A stretch of 64,000 nucleotides of DNA from Paracoccaceae bacterium (lineage in GTDB: Bacteria; Pseudomonadota; Alphaproteobacteria; Rhodobacterales; Rhodobacteraceae): the NCBI GenBank assembly GCA_024304985.1, contig JAMWZC010000009.1, positions 62,001-126,000 of the forward strand, written 5' to 3'. The position numbers and the translations under genes are program-made. Below are positions 8,791 through 17,456 of the stretch, in pieces. Position 1 is the first letter of the stretch. The number at the start of each line of letters is the position of its first letter. The notes beneath the pieces are model-generated. The model was not told the origin of the DNA and ran no database searches. It worked only from the letters and a program-made list of their open reading frames with translations.

Positions 8791-9369
8791 CTACCGCAGA
8801 AGAAGGTCGATGCTGCGCTCCAGCGGGCCGTTCGGCAGGGCAAGGCCCAGACCATAACGGAACAACAGAAACAGCAGGGTGGACATGACCGCGCCGATGG
8901 CGAAGTTCAGCAGATGGGTGGTCTGGCCAAAGGCACGCGCGGAAAAGGCGAACAGCACTGTCGAGGCGGCGATGAAGCCGGTTCCTGCGAACAGCATGAT
9001 GATTTCGGTGACGATGGCCGCGACGATCCAGAACAGACCGGAATAGTTCAGACGCGCCCGCGCTTCGAACCCGCCACGCCATGCGATCACGGCTGTGAAC
9101 CCCGCCAGAACAACGATGCCGAAGGCGATGATGTAGGGGAAAATCTCGGGGCCGAATTGCGCGTAAGAGCGGCGGACCGGATAGCTTGAGGCGTCGCCAT
9201 AGATCACGAGGGCCAGCGCGAACAGACCCGCCGCGATCCCCAGACCGGCAAGGTCACGCAGACCGCTGCCCTGACCCACCTCATCCTCGCCGTGCAGCCG
9301 CACCTCGGGCGCGGATTGATCGGCGGACAGCCGGGTTTCCCCGGCTGTCTCTTGTCTGTCGGCGGGCAT
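8791..9369 (-). CDS. tctB: Tripartite tricarboxylate transporter, small permease TctB
   Basis: A 192-residue small membrane subunit with an N-terminal hydrophilic stretch of about 35 residues and four hydrophobic helices, the normal TctB layout. I place the start at the ATG at 9369, where TGATG overlaps the tctC stop by one base; the longer in-frame version reaching 9498 would run deep into tctC and is unlikely. TctB is poorly conserved in sequence, so the call rests mainly on its place between tctC and tctA and on its topology. Confidence 0.85.
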   Translation of the reverse strand: MPADRQETAGETRLSADQSAPEVRLHGEDEVGQGSGLRDLAGLGIAAGLFALALVIYGDASSYPVRRSYAQFGPEIFPYIIAFGIVVLAGFTAVIAWRGGFEARARLNYSGLFWIVAAIVTEIIMLFAGTGFIAASTVLFAFSARAFGQTTHLLNFAIGAVMSTLLFLLFRYGLGLALPNGPLERSIDLLLR

Positions 9370-10322
9370 CACTCTGCGATCCCGAGGTCTTTCAGGATCT
9401 CGCCCGTCGCCGCGATTTCCTGCTCCAGATAGGCGGCGAAATCGTCGCCGGCGAGGAACGTGTTGACCCAGCCCTTGGTCGCCAGCGCCTCGGCCCATGT
9501 GTCCGAGGCGGCCATGGTTTCGATGGTGCCCAGAAGCGTCGCCTTCTGCTCGTCCGTGATGCCCGGAGCTGCGGCGATCATGCGCCAGTTCTGCACTTCG
9601 ACATCAAATCCCTGTTCAGTGAAGGTAGGCGCGTCCAGATAGTCCTGACGTTCGGGAGCGGTGATGCCGATGACCTTGAGGGCACCCGCTTCGATCTGGG
9701 CTGAAAACTCCGAGAAACCAGAGACACCGACGCTCACCTGACCGCCAAGGATCGCGGCCAATGCCTCGCCGCCACCAGCGTAGGGGATGTAGTTGATCTC
9801 CTCCGGAGCGACACCCGCCGCCTTGGCGAACTGACCGGCGGCGATGTGATCGACACCGCCTGCGGAACCACCGGCCCAAGTGACTGCACCGACATCTTCG
9901 CGCAGGGCATTGGCCAGATCCTCGGCCGTGTTGATCGGGCTGTCTGCGTTGGCGACAACCACCACATATTCACCGGTCAGACGTGCCAGCGGCGTGATGT
10001 CGGACAAACCGACGGGCGAGGCATTCGCGATGATAGCCCCCACCATCACATAGCCGCCCACGATGGTGGCCGTGGGATCGCCGCTGGAGCGGTTGACGAA
10101 TTGCTGCAGGCCGATGGTGCCACCCGCACCTGCCACGTTCTCGACCTGAATATTGGCCACCAGCCCTTCGGTTTGCAGCGTGGACTGGATGGTGCGCGCG
10201 GTCTGGTCCCAACCGCCGCCGGGGCCTGCCGGGGCCATGATCTTGAGTTCCGACATCTGGGCGAATGCGGTGGGGGCCAGCAGCGTGGCCGAGATGAGTG
10301 CTGCGATACCAAGTTTCTTCAT
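9369..10322 (-). CDS. tctC: Tripartite tricarboxylate transporter periplasmic binding protein TctC
   Basis: A 317-residue extracytoplasmic solute receptor that catches the carboxylate and hands it to TctBA. A cleavable signal peptide is clear (MKKLGIAALISATLLAPTAFA). The mature part starts with the Bug-family stretch LKIMAPAGPGGGWDQTART, followed by the conserved VENVAGAGGTIGLQQF and a late DAPTFTEQGFDVE region. The ATG at 10322 follows GGGAGG; the open frame extends upstream to 10493 but without signal-peptide character. First gene of its operon, downstream of a 250-base region with tandem repeats. Confidence 0.93.
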   Translation of the reverse strand: MKKLGIAALISATLLAPTAFAQMSELKIMAPAGPGGGWDQTARTIQSTLQTEGLVANIQVENVAGAGGTIGLQQFVNRSSGDPTATIVGGYVMVGAIIANASPVGLSDITPLARLTGEYVVVVANADSPINTAEDLANALREDVGAVTWAGGSAGGVDHIAAGQFAKAAGVAPEEINYIPYAGGGEALAAILGGQVSVGVSGFSEFSAQIEAGALKVIGITAPERQDYLDAPTFTEQGFDVEVQNWRMIAAAPGITDEQKATLLGTIETMAASDTWAEALATKGWVNTFLAGDDFAAYLEQEIAATGEILKDLGIAE

Positions 10323-10480
10323 GATGTCCTCCCGTGACAATCTGTGCGGCGCGGTGGCCGGAAGTGGACAGGGAAGGATGGGGTTCAGTCTGTCACGGGA
10401 TGGGCCAAAGCGCGGCGTGAGCCCAAGGGCAGCACCAAACGCGCGGCTTTCTCCCTGCCTGCAGAGGAACCGGACACCTC

Positions 10481-10495
10481 CCATGTCCGGCATGG
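10481..10495. promoter_or_regulatory. Inverted repeat upstream of tctC
   Basis: CCATG (10481-10485) and CATGG (10491-10495) form an inverted repeat around 5 bases, 19 bases from the tandem repeats that share the CATGG core. It may be a further half-site arrangement for the same regulator. The evidence is symmetry and position only. Confidence 0.3.
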
Positions 10496-10513
10496 ACCGA
10501 GAATAGCCGTGTT

Positions 10514-10546
10514 TCCTGTCATGGTCCTGTCATGGTCCTGTCATGG
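10514..10546. promoter_or_regulatory. Three perfect tandem 11-bp repeats, candidate TctD operator
   Basis: The unit TCCTGTCATGG occurs three times head to tail without any change (10514-10524, 10525-10535, 10536-10546); read towards tctC the unit is CCATGACAGGA. A period of 11 bp places each copy on the same DNA face. OmpR-type response regulators typically bind direct repeats of this spacing, and one is encoded in this cluster (13034-13732). The array lies about 190 bases upstream of tctC, just past the end of the kinase gene. Confidence 0.55.
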
Positions 10547-10572
10547 GCAGATCTGGCGGCACAGGTGCCGGA

Positions 10573-13074
10573 TCAGGGCGCACCGGGCGAGACAATTTCG
10601 CGCCATGTCGCCAGAAAGCGGCTGCGGCGTTGCGGGTCGAGTGCCACCATCAGGACCGGACCAAGGGCGATGGGCTGAATGGTGCCACGTCCCATGGCCG
10701 AGATCCGTTCCTGCGTCCAATAGCCCTGCGCCGCGGGCATCACCGCACCCAAGGCTGCCTGGCCTGCGGCGACGGATTGCCCCGCAGGCGACAGGGCGAA
10801 ATCCACGAAAGCGCGTGCCAGATCGGCGTTTGCCGCCTTGCGCGGGATCACCATCGTCCGGGTCAGAACCAGCACATAGTCATCCGGCACGATGATCCCG
10901 ATCGGCGCGCCTGCCGCTTGCCTTGCAAAGGCATAGGAGCCAAGCACGTTGTAACCCAGCGCCAGATCGCCCGCCGCCACGCGATCAAGGATCGCAGGGC
11001 TGGAATCGCTCAGCCATGCCCCCACCCGCCCGAAGGCCGCCGCAAGACGCCAGAATTGCGATGAGATCTGCTGATCCTGCGCTGCGAGCAGATAGCCCAC
11101 ACCGCTGCGCGAGATGTCATAGGTGGCGATGCGCCCCCGGAACCTGTCCGGATCACGTTCCAGCATCTCGGCCAGTTCCAGATGGCTGCGCGGCTGCGTA
11201 CCGGGGGGAAGCCATGCAGGGCTGTAGATGATGACCGCGGGTTCGTAGGTGAAGCCGATCACCTCGTCGCGCCAACTGGCCCAGGGCGGCAGACTGTCAC
11301 TCCAGTTCGACGTATGGGCCAGCGCATGGCCATCATTGGCCAGTTTCAGTTGCAGATCCGAGGCCGAACTGATCAGCAGATCCGGAGCTACGGGCAGATT
11401 GCCGGCCAGAAACCCCTCGTAAAGGGCGATACTGTCGGTCTCGACATAGGTCACGGCGACCGAAGGGTTCTGCGCCTGAAAGGCGGTGATGAAACCCGCG
11501 AAAAGCTGCGTGTCAGTGGTGCCCGCGATATGCAGCCGCCGCGTTTCGGGCTGGTGCGACGGGTAGACGAGAGGTTCATTGGCCACTGACAGGTCAGGCA
11601 TAAACAGCAGTGTGCCCAGCAGCACCATCGTGCGGCCCGCGCGGTTTCGTTTTTGTGCCGCGGCCGCATGGGTTTGCATCGGAAGTTCCAGCACGACGCG
11701 CAGACCGCCCCCCACCCGATCCGACAGGGTCAAGGTGCCGCCATGTGTCTGCGCCACCCGGCTTGCGATATCCAGACCCAGCCCCGAGCCGACCTTGTCC
11801 TCGTCTGTTGTGCCCCGCACGAAACGCTGGATCACGCGCGGCTTGTCAGCGTCGGGAATGCCGGGGCCACGATCCAGCACCGAAAGGACGATCCGGCCAG
11901 CTTGTGACAGGCGAAGGTCAATCTCGACAGGTCCGTCGGAATAGATCAGCGCATTGCCGATCACGTTGGCCAACGCTTCGCGCAGGGCGATCCTGTCACC
12001 CTGCACAACGGCGGTCTCGGCCCCCGCCGCCAAGGTCACAGACACCCGTGGTGCCAGATCAGGATCAAGCCGGCCGACCACCTCTTCGACAACCGCAGCC
12101 ACCGAAAGCGGACGCGTTTCGCTCTTATCCATCCGATGCGAGATCGTGGCATCCATCAAAAGCTGTGACACCAGATGGCTGGATTGCACCGCCAGCGTGT
12201 TGATCCGCGCGACCCTTGCGCGCAAACGGGCCTCGTCCGGTTCGGTCAAGGCCATGTCAGATTGTGCCCTGAGCGCCGCCAGCGGGTTACGCACCTGATG
12301 CGCGGCCTCGGCCACCAGTTCGCCCATGCGACCCATGGACACGCCCAGCCGGGCCATGAAGCCATTCAACCCCTCGACCAGACGCTGCACCTCGATGGGA
12401 ACCGGCACATCCAGTGGCGACAGATCATCGGGGCGGCGCTGCCGCAAGGCACGGTCTATCGTGGCCAGCGGCGCGAAGGCCCGTCCGATCACGACCCAGA
12501 CCATGCCAAGGGCCAGAAGGGTCAGCACCGCCACCGGCACAAGCGCATTGCGCTGGATCTCGGTCGCAAGCGTCGTCCGGGCGCCCCGCGTTTCGGCCAC
12601 GCGCACGGTGACCCAGCCGGTTTCCTCGGCGGTCGAGATCAGGCGGCCGACGGTCACCAGCCGCACGTCCTCGCCGTTATGGGCGGTGTCGGCGAATTGC
12701 GGCACGGTCGAGGCGGCCAGAGGCGCGTCGCGCGCAAGATCGGAATAACCTGTCACATGCGCGCCGTCCGGGCCTAGCACGCTGTAGAAAACCCGTTCCT
12801 GCCCCGAAACCATGGCAAAGGCCGCCACCGGCAGTTCCAATGCCACCGCCCCATCTTCGACCTGCACCGCCCCCGCGATGGAAAGGGCCGAGGCTGACAG
12901 AAGCCGGTCAAAGGCGCGATCCGCCGCCTGAAAGGCATAGTCGCGGATGAATGTGATCAGCAGCGCCGCTGCCATCAGCAGCATGACCGCCGCCAGCACC
13001 AGAATACGGCGGCGCAACGACAGTGACGAAGACCTAGACCCGGTCATCCCGGCCATTCTCCCCGGTTCTGCCAT
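10573..13074 (-). CDS. TctE-type sensor histidine kinase fused to a periplasmic solute-binding domain
   Basis: An 833-residue hybrid. Residues about 20-45 are a first membrane helix, then a periplasmic sensor region, a second helix near 180-200 and a HAMP-like linker. HisKA follows with EAAHQVRNPLAA (His259), then an ATPase domain with NVIGNALIYSDG, DRGPGIPD and GSGLGLDIA. This much is a complete TctE-like kinase. Instead of stopping, the frame continues through a third hydrophobic segment (about 480-498, MVLLGTLLFMPDLSVA, like a signal peptide) into some 330 residues resembling iron-type or PgtC-type extracellular binding proteins (e.g. RRLHIAGTTDTQLFAGF, SRSGVGYLLAAQD, NVLGSYAFARQ). If the third segment spans the membrane, this domain is periplasmic. 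The start overlaps the regulator gene; ATG 13047 is an alternative. Confidence 0.9.
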   Translation of the reverse strand: MAEPGRMAGMTGSRSSSLSLRRRILVLAAVMLLMAAALLITFIRDYAFQAADRAFDRLLSASALSIAGAVQVEDGAVALELPVAAFAMVSGQERVFYSVLGPDGAHVTGYSDLARDAPLAASTVPQFADTAHNGEDVRLVTVGRLISTAEETGWVTVRVAETRGARTTLATEIQRNALVPVAVLTLLALGMVWVVIGRAFAPLATIDRALRQRRPDDLSPLDVPVPIEVQRLVEGLNGFMARLGVSMGRMGELVAEAAHQVRNPLAALRAQSDMALTEPDEARLRARVARINTLAVQSSHLVSQLLMDATISHRMDKSETRPLSVAAVVEEVVGRLDPDLAPRVSVTLAAGAETAVVQGDRIALREALANVIGNALIYSDGPVEIDLRLSQAGRIVLSVLDRGPGIPDADKPRVIQRFVRGTTDEDKVGSGLGLDIASRVAQTHGGTLTLSDRVGGGLRVVLELPMQTHAAAAQKRNRAGRTMVLLGTLLFMPDLSVANEPLVYPSHQPETRRLHIAGTTDTQLFAGFITAFQAQNPSVAVTYVETDSIALYEGFLAGNLPVAPDLLISSASDLQLKLANDGHALAHTSNWSDSLPPWASWRDEVIGFTYEPAVIIYSPAWLPPGTQPRSHLELAEMLERDPDRFRGRIATYDISRSGVGYLLAAQDQQISSQFWRLAAAFGRVGAWLSDSSPAILDRVAAGDLALGYNVLGSYAFARQAAGAPIGIIVPDDYVLVLTRTMVIPRKAANADLARAFVDFALSPAGQSVAAGQAALGAVMPAAQGYWTQERISAMGRGTIQPIALGPVLMVALDPQRRSRFLATWREIVSPGAP

Positions 13075-13732
13075 CCCGCGCCAGATAACCCACCCCCCGC
13101 ACCGTCACGATGTCGACCCCGGCCCCGGCGATCTTGCGCCGCACACGCGAGACCAGCAGTTCCAGTGCGTTTTCGGACCCGCCATCCTCCAGATCGAAAA
13201 GCCGCGACATCAGACGCTCGCGCGTGACCACCCGCCCGGCCATCCCCATCAGGGTTTCCAGCAGGCGAAACTCGCGCAGGCCCAGATCGACCAGACGCCC
13301 TTCCAACCAGAGAACCTTGCCCGCAGGTTCCAGTTCCAGCAGCCCCAGTTCCAGCCGAGAGGCCACATGCCCGGCTGGACGCCGCGTCAGGGCGCGCAAC
13401 CGCGCCTCAAGCTCTCGCATGTCGAAGGGTTTGACCAGGTAATCGTCCGCCCCCTGATCCAGAAGGCTGACCTTGTCGTCGATTTCTGCCTTGGCGGTGA
13501 TGACCAGCACCGGCAGATCGCGTCGGTTGCGTCTGAGTTGCCTCAGGATGGTCAACCCGTCCGCTTCCGGCAGGGTCAGATCAAGAATGATCGCGTCGGG
13601 CTCGTCCAGCAAGACCTCGTCCAGAACGCCCTGACCATCGGTATTCCATGTGACCAGATGACCGGCCGCACGCAGGCGACGCTCGATCGCCTCACCCAGA
13701 TCATGATTATCCTCGACCAGCATGATGTTCAT
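13034..13732 (-). CDS. OmpR-family response regulator (TctD-like)
   Basis: A 232-residue DNA-binding response regulator. The receiver domain starts MNIMLVEDNHDLGEAIE, with acidic residues at 8-9, phosphate-accepting Asp51 in DAIILDLTLPEADG and the conserved Lys in DYLVKPFD. A winged-helix output domain follows (LREFRLLETLMG, SRVRRKIAGAGVDIVTVRGVGYLA). It precedes and overlaps the fused kinase gene, so the pair is co-translated. By analogy with TctDE it should control tctCBA, transcribed in the same direction downstream. I prefer the ATG at 13732, where homology begins; upstream starts to 13810 add residues not typical of the family. Confidence 0.9.
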   Translation of the reverse strand: MNIMLVEDNHDLGEAIERRLRAAGHLVTWNTDGQGVLDEVLLDEPDAIILDLTLPEADGLTILRQLRRNRRDLPVLVITAKAEIDDKVSLLDQGADDYLVKPFDMRELEARLRALTRRPAGHVASRLELGLLELEPAGKVLWLEGRLVDLGLREFRLLETLMGMAGRVVTRERLMSRLFDLEDGGSENALELLVSRVRRKIAGAGVDIVTVRGVGYLARDGRTGENGRDDRV

Positions 13733-13950
13733 GAGACCCATGCAAACAACAGCCCGGTGCATTTGTATAGTGCGAACTGTACCTGACTGACCGTTGCGCC
13801 TTGGACACACACAACCTAAGGACGGCTCATCTCTCTTAAGATACCGCCATTTACGAGATCTTGCCTCATTTTTGCTCTGATTCCCGGATTGAAATGTTCC
13901 CAGACCATAACGGCACGGGACAGCGCCGGATGATCAAGAAGGACAGAAGA

Positions 13951-14070
13951 ATGAGCGCAGGATTTGTCGCATTGATCGTATACCTTGCCATCGCCTTTGT
14001 GGCGATGCTGGCCTTTTGCCGTGCCGCAGCGCGCGGTGATCGACCGATGGACAAACAGCGCGCCGCGTGA
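13951..14070 (+). CDS. Possible 39-residue single-helix membrane protein
   Basis: The reading frame encodes MSAGFVALIVYLAIAFVAML and continues to a basic, polar tail (RAAARGDRPMDKQRAA). That is one membrane helix with a positively charged cytoplasmic end, in the size range of small regulatory membrane proteins. A weak GGACAGAAG ribosome site precedes the ATG. It is divergent from the tctD-like gene, 218 bases away. No family is recognised, and a chance frame is possible. Confidence 0.4.
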   Translation: MSAGFVALIVYLAIAFVAMLAFCRAAARGDRPMDKQRAA

Positions 14071-14460
14071 CTGTTGCAGCAGGGTGCCTGGACGTTCTGT
14101 TCGGACATCCATGCGGCGACCTCAATCCCGCCCACCGCATCCCCCGCAGCACCTTCGGCGGATTGACGCGACTGTGACCGTTACCCGGCACAAGTGACGT
14201 GCCGCCATATCCAGAAAGCATGTCGCATCAGGTTGACTCCAAACTGCGATCCAGCGGCGCCCCCTCAGAGGACGAAACACTGATGACCCCGTGGACGTCA
14301 CGGGCAACCCGATTGCCCGGCGTGAGACTCTGAAAAGTGGATTGCAGCAAGTCGACCTGACAAGAGCCGAGTAGCCACTGTCTGTCCGGGAAAGCGCTCT
14401 CTACGGGCGCTCAGATACTCCCTTCGAGTCGATCAGCGATTGCCTCTTCGCCCTCCTCGG
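14071..14460. other. Gene-free stretch between the small membrane ORF and nrdJ
   Basis: About 390 bases with no convincing protein or tRNA. Two hairpins can be drawn. CGGGCAA (14301-14307) pairs with TTGCCCG (14313-14319). A weaker GAGCGC/GCGCT stem on the minus strand around 14393-14412, followed by TTT, could end the nrdJ transcript. Otherwise I see nothing specific. Confidence 0.3.
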
Positions 14461-16722
14461 TCAGCCGCACTTGGAATGGCCGCAACTCGCGCAGGTCATG
14501 CAGCCTTCGACCATCCGCATCTCGTATTGCCCGCAGGAGGGGCATGCTTTGCCGCGTGGGGTGTCAAAGCCCACCACATTGGCCTGCGGGTCGGTTTTCA
14601 GTCCCATCCCCTCACCCTCGATGAAACCGATCGAGATCATGTGACGCTCGATCACACCGCCGATGGCCGCAAGGATCGACGGGATGTATTTCCCCCCCAT
14701 CCAGGCCCCGCCGCGCGGATCGAAGACGGCTTTCAACTCTTCGACCACAAAGGACACATCCCCGCCACGCCGGAACACCGCCGAAATCATCCGCGTCAAC
14801 GCCACGGTCCAGGCGAAATGCTCCATATTTTTCGAGTTTATGAACACCTCAAAGGGGCGACGATGCCCATTGATGATGATGTCGTTCACGGTCAGGTAAA
14901 TCGCATGCTCGCTGTCGGGCCATTTCAGCTTGTAGGTATTGCCCTCCAGAGCCTGCGGACGGTCCAGCGGTTCCGACATGTAGATCACATCCGCACCCTG
15001 ATCGGCTTCGGGTGTCTTTTCGGTCGTCTCGGACACGCTGAGGACGGACCCCGTGACATCATTGGGGCGGTAGGTGGTGCAGCCCTTGCAGCCCGATTCA
15101 TAGGCCGCCATGTAAACCTCCTTGAAATCATCAAAGCTGATGTCTTCGGGGCAGTTGATTGTTTTCGAGATCGAACTGTCCACCCATTTCTGTGCTGCCG
15201 CCTGCATGCGCACGTGATCCAGCGGGGCCAGCGTCTGGGCGTTGACAAAGTAGTCCGGCAAGGGCGCATCACCGAACGTCTCGCGCCACATCTGCACGGC
15301 GTAATCGACGACCTCTTCCTCGGTCCGGCTGCCATCCTTTTGCAGAACCTTGCGCTTATAGGCATAGGCGAAGACCGGTTCGATCCCGGATGACACATTG
15401 CCCGCATAGAGGCTGATCGTGCCCGTGGGCGCGATCGAGGTCAGAAGCGCGTTACGGATGCCGTGTGTGCGGATCGCCTCGCGCACGTCATCGTCCATCA
15501 TCTGCATGTTGCCGGAGGCCAGATACCTGTCGGCATCAAACAGCGGGAAAGCACCCTTTTCCTTGGCCAAGTCCACCGAAGCCAGATAGGCGGCGCGGGC
15601 GATCGCGTGCAGCCATTCCTCGGTCTGACGCGCCGCCTCCTCGGACCCATAGCGCAGCCCCACCATCAACAGGGCATCGGCAAGACCCGTGACACCCAGA
15701 CCGATGCGGCGCTTGGCCTGCGCCTCCTGCGCTTGGGCATCCAGCGGGAACCGGCTGGCATCCACCACATTGTCCATCATCCGCACGGCCACGGCGACCA
15801 GATCGGTCAACGCCTTGGGGTCCAACCGGGCCTTTTTCCCAAAGGGATCCGCCACCAGCCGCGCCATGTTGATCGAGCCCAGCAGGCAGGCACCATAGGG
15901 CGGCAAGGGTTGCTCGCCGCAGGGGTTGGTGGCCGCAATGGTCTCCACGTAGTTGAGGTTGTTGGCCGCGTTGATCCGGTCGATGAAGATCACGCCGGGT
16001 TCTGCGAAATCATAGGTGCTTTTCATGATCTTGTTCCACAGATCGCGCGCCTGGACCGTGTGATAGACCTTTCCGTCGAATTGCAGATCCCAAGCCGCGT
16101 CTGCCTTGACCGCTTCCATGAAGGGATCGGTGATCAGCACCGACAGGTTGAACATGCGCAGACGGGCCGCATCCGATTTGGCGGTGATGAAGGCCTCGAT
16201 ATCGGGATGATCGCAGCGCATCGTTGCCATCATCGCGCCCCGACGGCTGCCCGCCGACATGATCGTCCGGCACATCGCATCCCAGACATCCATGAAGGAC
16301 AGCGGCCCCGACGCATCGGCGGCCACGCCCAGAACATCCGCCCCGCGCGGCCGGATGGTCGAGAAATCATAGCCGATCCCCCCGCCCTGCTGCATGGTCA
16401 GCGCGGCTTCCTTCAGCATGTCGAAGATGCCGGCCATGCTGTCGGGGATCGTGCCCATCACGAAGCAATTGAACAGCGTCACCCGCCGCCCGGTGCCCGC
16501 CCCTGCGGTGATGCGGCCGGCGGGCAGGTATTTGAAATCCTCCAAAGCCGCGTAAAACTTGTCCTCCCACAGGGCGCTGTCCTGTTCGACCTGCGCCAGC
16601 GACCGCGCGATGCGGCGCCAGGTATCCTCGACCGAGCGGTCGATGGGCGTGCCATCCGCCTGCTTGAACCGGTACTTCATGTCCCAGATCTGTTCGGAAA
16701 TGGGGGCTGCAAAACGGGTCAT
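14461..16722 (-). CDS. nrdJ: Adenosylcobalamin-dependent ribonucleoside-diphosphate reductase (class II)
   Basis: Reduces ribonucleotides to deoxyribonucleotides with coenzyme B12 as radical source, so it works with or without oxygen. The 753-residue protein matches the shorter class II form. Visible features are the substrate-site Cys in TLFNCFVMGT, GGGIGYDFSTIRP, the radical-site stretch NPCGEQPLPPYGACLLGSINM, the late IAPTGTISLYAGN, and a C-terminal Cys cluster (CPSCGQ, CASCGHSKCG) that passes electrons to the active site or binds metal. It is a lone gene divergent from a DUF1489 gene. No cobalamin riboswitch was recognised in its 190-base upstream region. Confidence 0.95.
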   Translation of the reverse strand: MTRFAAPISEQIWDMKYRFKQADGTPIDRSVEDTWRRIARSLAQVEQDSALWEDKFYAALEDFKYLPAGRITAGAGTGRRVTLFNCFVMGTIPDSMAGIFDMLKEAALTMQQGGGIGYDFSTIRPRGADVLGVAADASGPLSFMDVWDAMCRTIMSAGSRRGAMMATMRCDHPDIEAFITAKSDAARLRMFNLSVLITDPFMEAVKADAAWDLQFDGKVYHTVQARDLWNKIMKSTYDFAEPGVIFIDRINAANNLNYVETIAATNPCGEQPLPPYGACLLGSINMARLVADPFGKKARLDPKALTDLVAVAVRMMDNVVDASRFPLDAQAQEAQAKRRIGLGVTGLADALLMVGLRYGSEEAARQTEEWLHAIARAAYLASVDLAKEKGAFPLFDADRYLASGNMQMMDDDVREAIRTHGIRNALLTSIAPTGTISLYAGNVSSGIEPVFAYAYKRKVLQKDGSRTEEEVVDYAVQMWRETFGDAPLPDYFVNAQTLAPLDHVRMQAAAQKWVDSSISKTINCPEDISFDDFKEVYMAAYESGCKGCTTYRPNDVTGSVLSVSETTEKTPEADQGADVIYMSEPLDRPQALEGNTYKLKWPDSEHAIYLTVNDIIINGHRRPFEVFINSKNMEHFAWTVALTRMISAVFRRGGDVSFVVEELKAVFDPRGGAWMGGKYIPSILAAIGGVIERHMISIGFIEGEGMGLKTDPQANVVGFDTPRGKACPSCGQYEMRMVEGCMTCASCGHSKCG

Positions 16723-16915
16723 GGCGGCGTCCTCGGATCATCGGAATGGGGTATTGCAGGGCGGTCACGCCGAAGGCGTTGCGTCCCGTGACAGGACGTC
16801 GAGAATAGGCCGGGGGTGGGTCCGGGTCAACGGCAGAGAGAACGGAATGAGGCCAACCGATCCCCTTGATCTCGGGGTCAGTCCCGCTATGCTCCACAAC
16901 CACTGGGGAAAACAC

Positions 16916-17347
16916 ATGCCGGAACCGTTACATCTGATCAAGCTGTCTGTCGGCACCGAAGGGGTCGAGGATCTGGCCGAATGGCAGGCCTCTGCACGGG
17001 CCAAGGGGCCGGATGGCCTGCCCCGTCACATCACCCGCATGTGGCCCAAGCGCGAGGCGGAAATCCTTGACGGCGGCTCGATCTATTGGGTCATCAAGGG
17101 TGTTCTGCAATGCCGCCAGCGCATCTTGCGGCTGGATGAGGTGACAGGCGGCGACGGCATCCGCCGCTGCGCCATCGTGCTGGACCCTGAACTGGTCCGC
17201 ACGACACAGGCCCTGAAGAAACCGTTTCAGGGATGGCGCTATCTGGCGGCCAAGGATGCCCCTGCCGATCTGGCCAAGGGTCGCGCCCATGAGGATGCGC
17301 TGCCCAGCAGCCTGAGCGCGGCATTGGCCGACTTGGGTGTGCTTTAG
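16916..17347 (+). CDS. DUF1489 family protein
   Basis: A 143-residue soluble protein. The opening MPEPLHLIKLSVGTEGVEDL followed by AEWQ, the middle THITRMWPKR-like segment (RHITRMWPKREAEILDGGSIYWVIKG) and the GWRYLAAKDAPADL end match the alphaproteobacterial DUF1489 family, which has no known function. GGGGAAAA precedes the ATG. It is divergent from nrdJ and followed 110 bases later by a SulP transporter. Confidence 0.8.
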   Translation: MPEPLHLIKLSVGTEGVEDLAEWQASARAKGPDGLPRHITRMWPKREAEILDGGSIYWVIKGVLQCRQRILRLDEVTGGDGIRRCAIVLDPELVRTTQALKKPFQGWRYLAAKDAPADLAKGRAHEDALPSSLSAALADLGVL

Positions 17348-17456
17348 ATCAGCGCCGCAACGCGGCTTGAACATCCCGGCATAAACCTCTGAAATCCAGC
17401 TTGAATGCATCCGGTTGCGGACGCATGCTGCACTCATCCTTTTCAGGACAGGTGCC

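Noticed and set aside
7756-9189. 477-codon plus-strand open frame opposite tctA and tctB
   Set aside because: Low-complexity Arg/Gln/His-rich product antisense to a conserved transporter.
10514-10546. Tandem 11-bp repeats as a CRISPR-like or coding repeat
   Set aside because: There are no spacers and the array is only three units long; a protein-binding site is far more likely.
14398-14463. A peptide-like continuation past the nrdJ stop in another frame (VRLTEEGEEAIADRLEGSI)
   Set aside because: It looks protein-like but NrdJ already ends at its normal Cys-rich tail, and the frame has no start or upstream homology.
16723-16915. Cobalamin riboswitch or NrdR box upstream of nrdJ
   Set aside because: I looked for the B12-box and for the AT-rich NrdR palindrome and saw neither.
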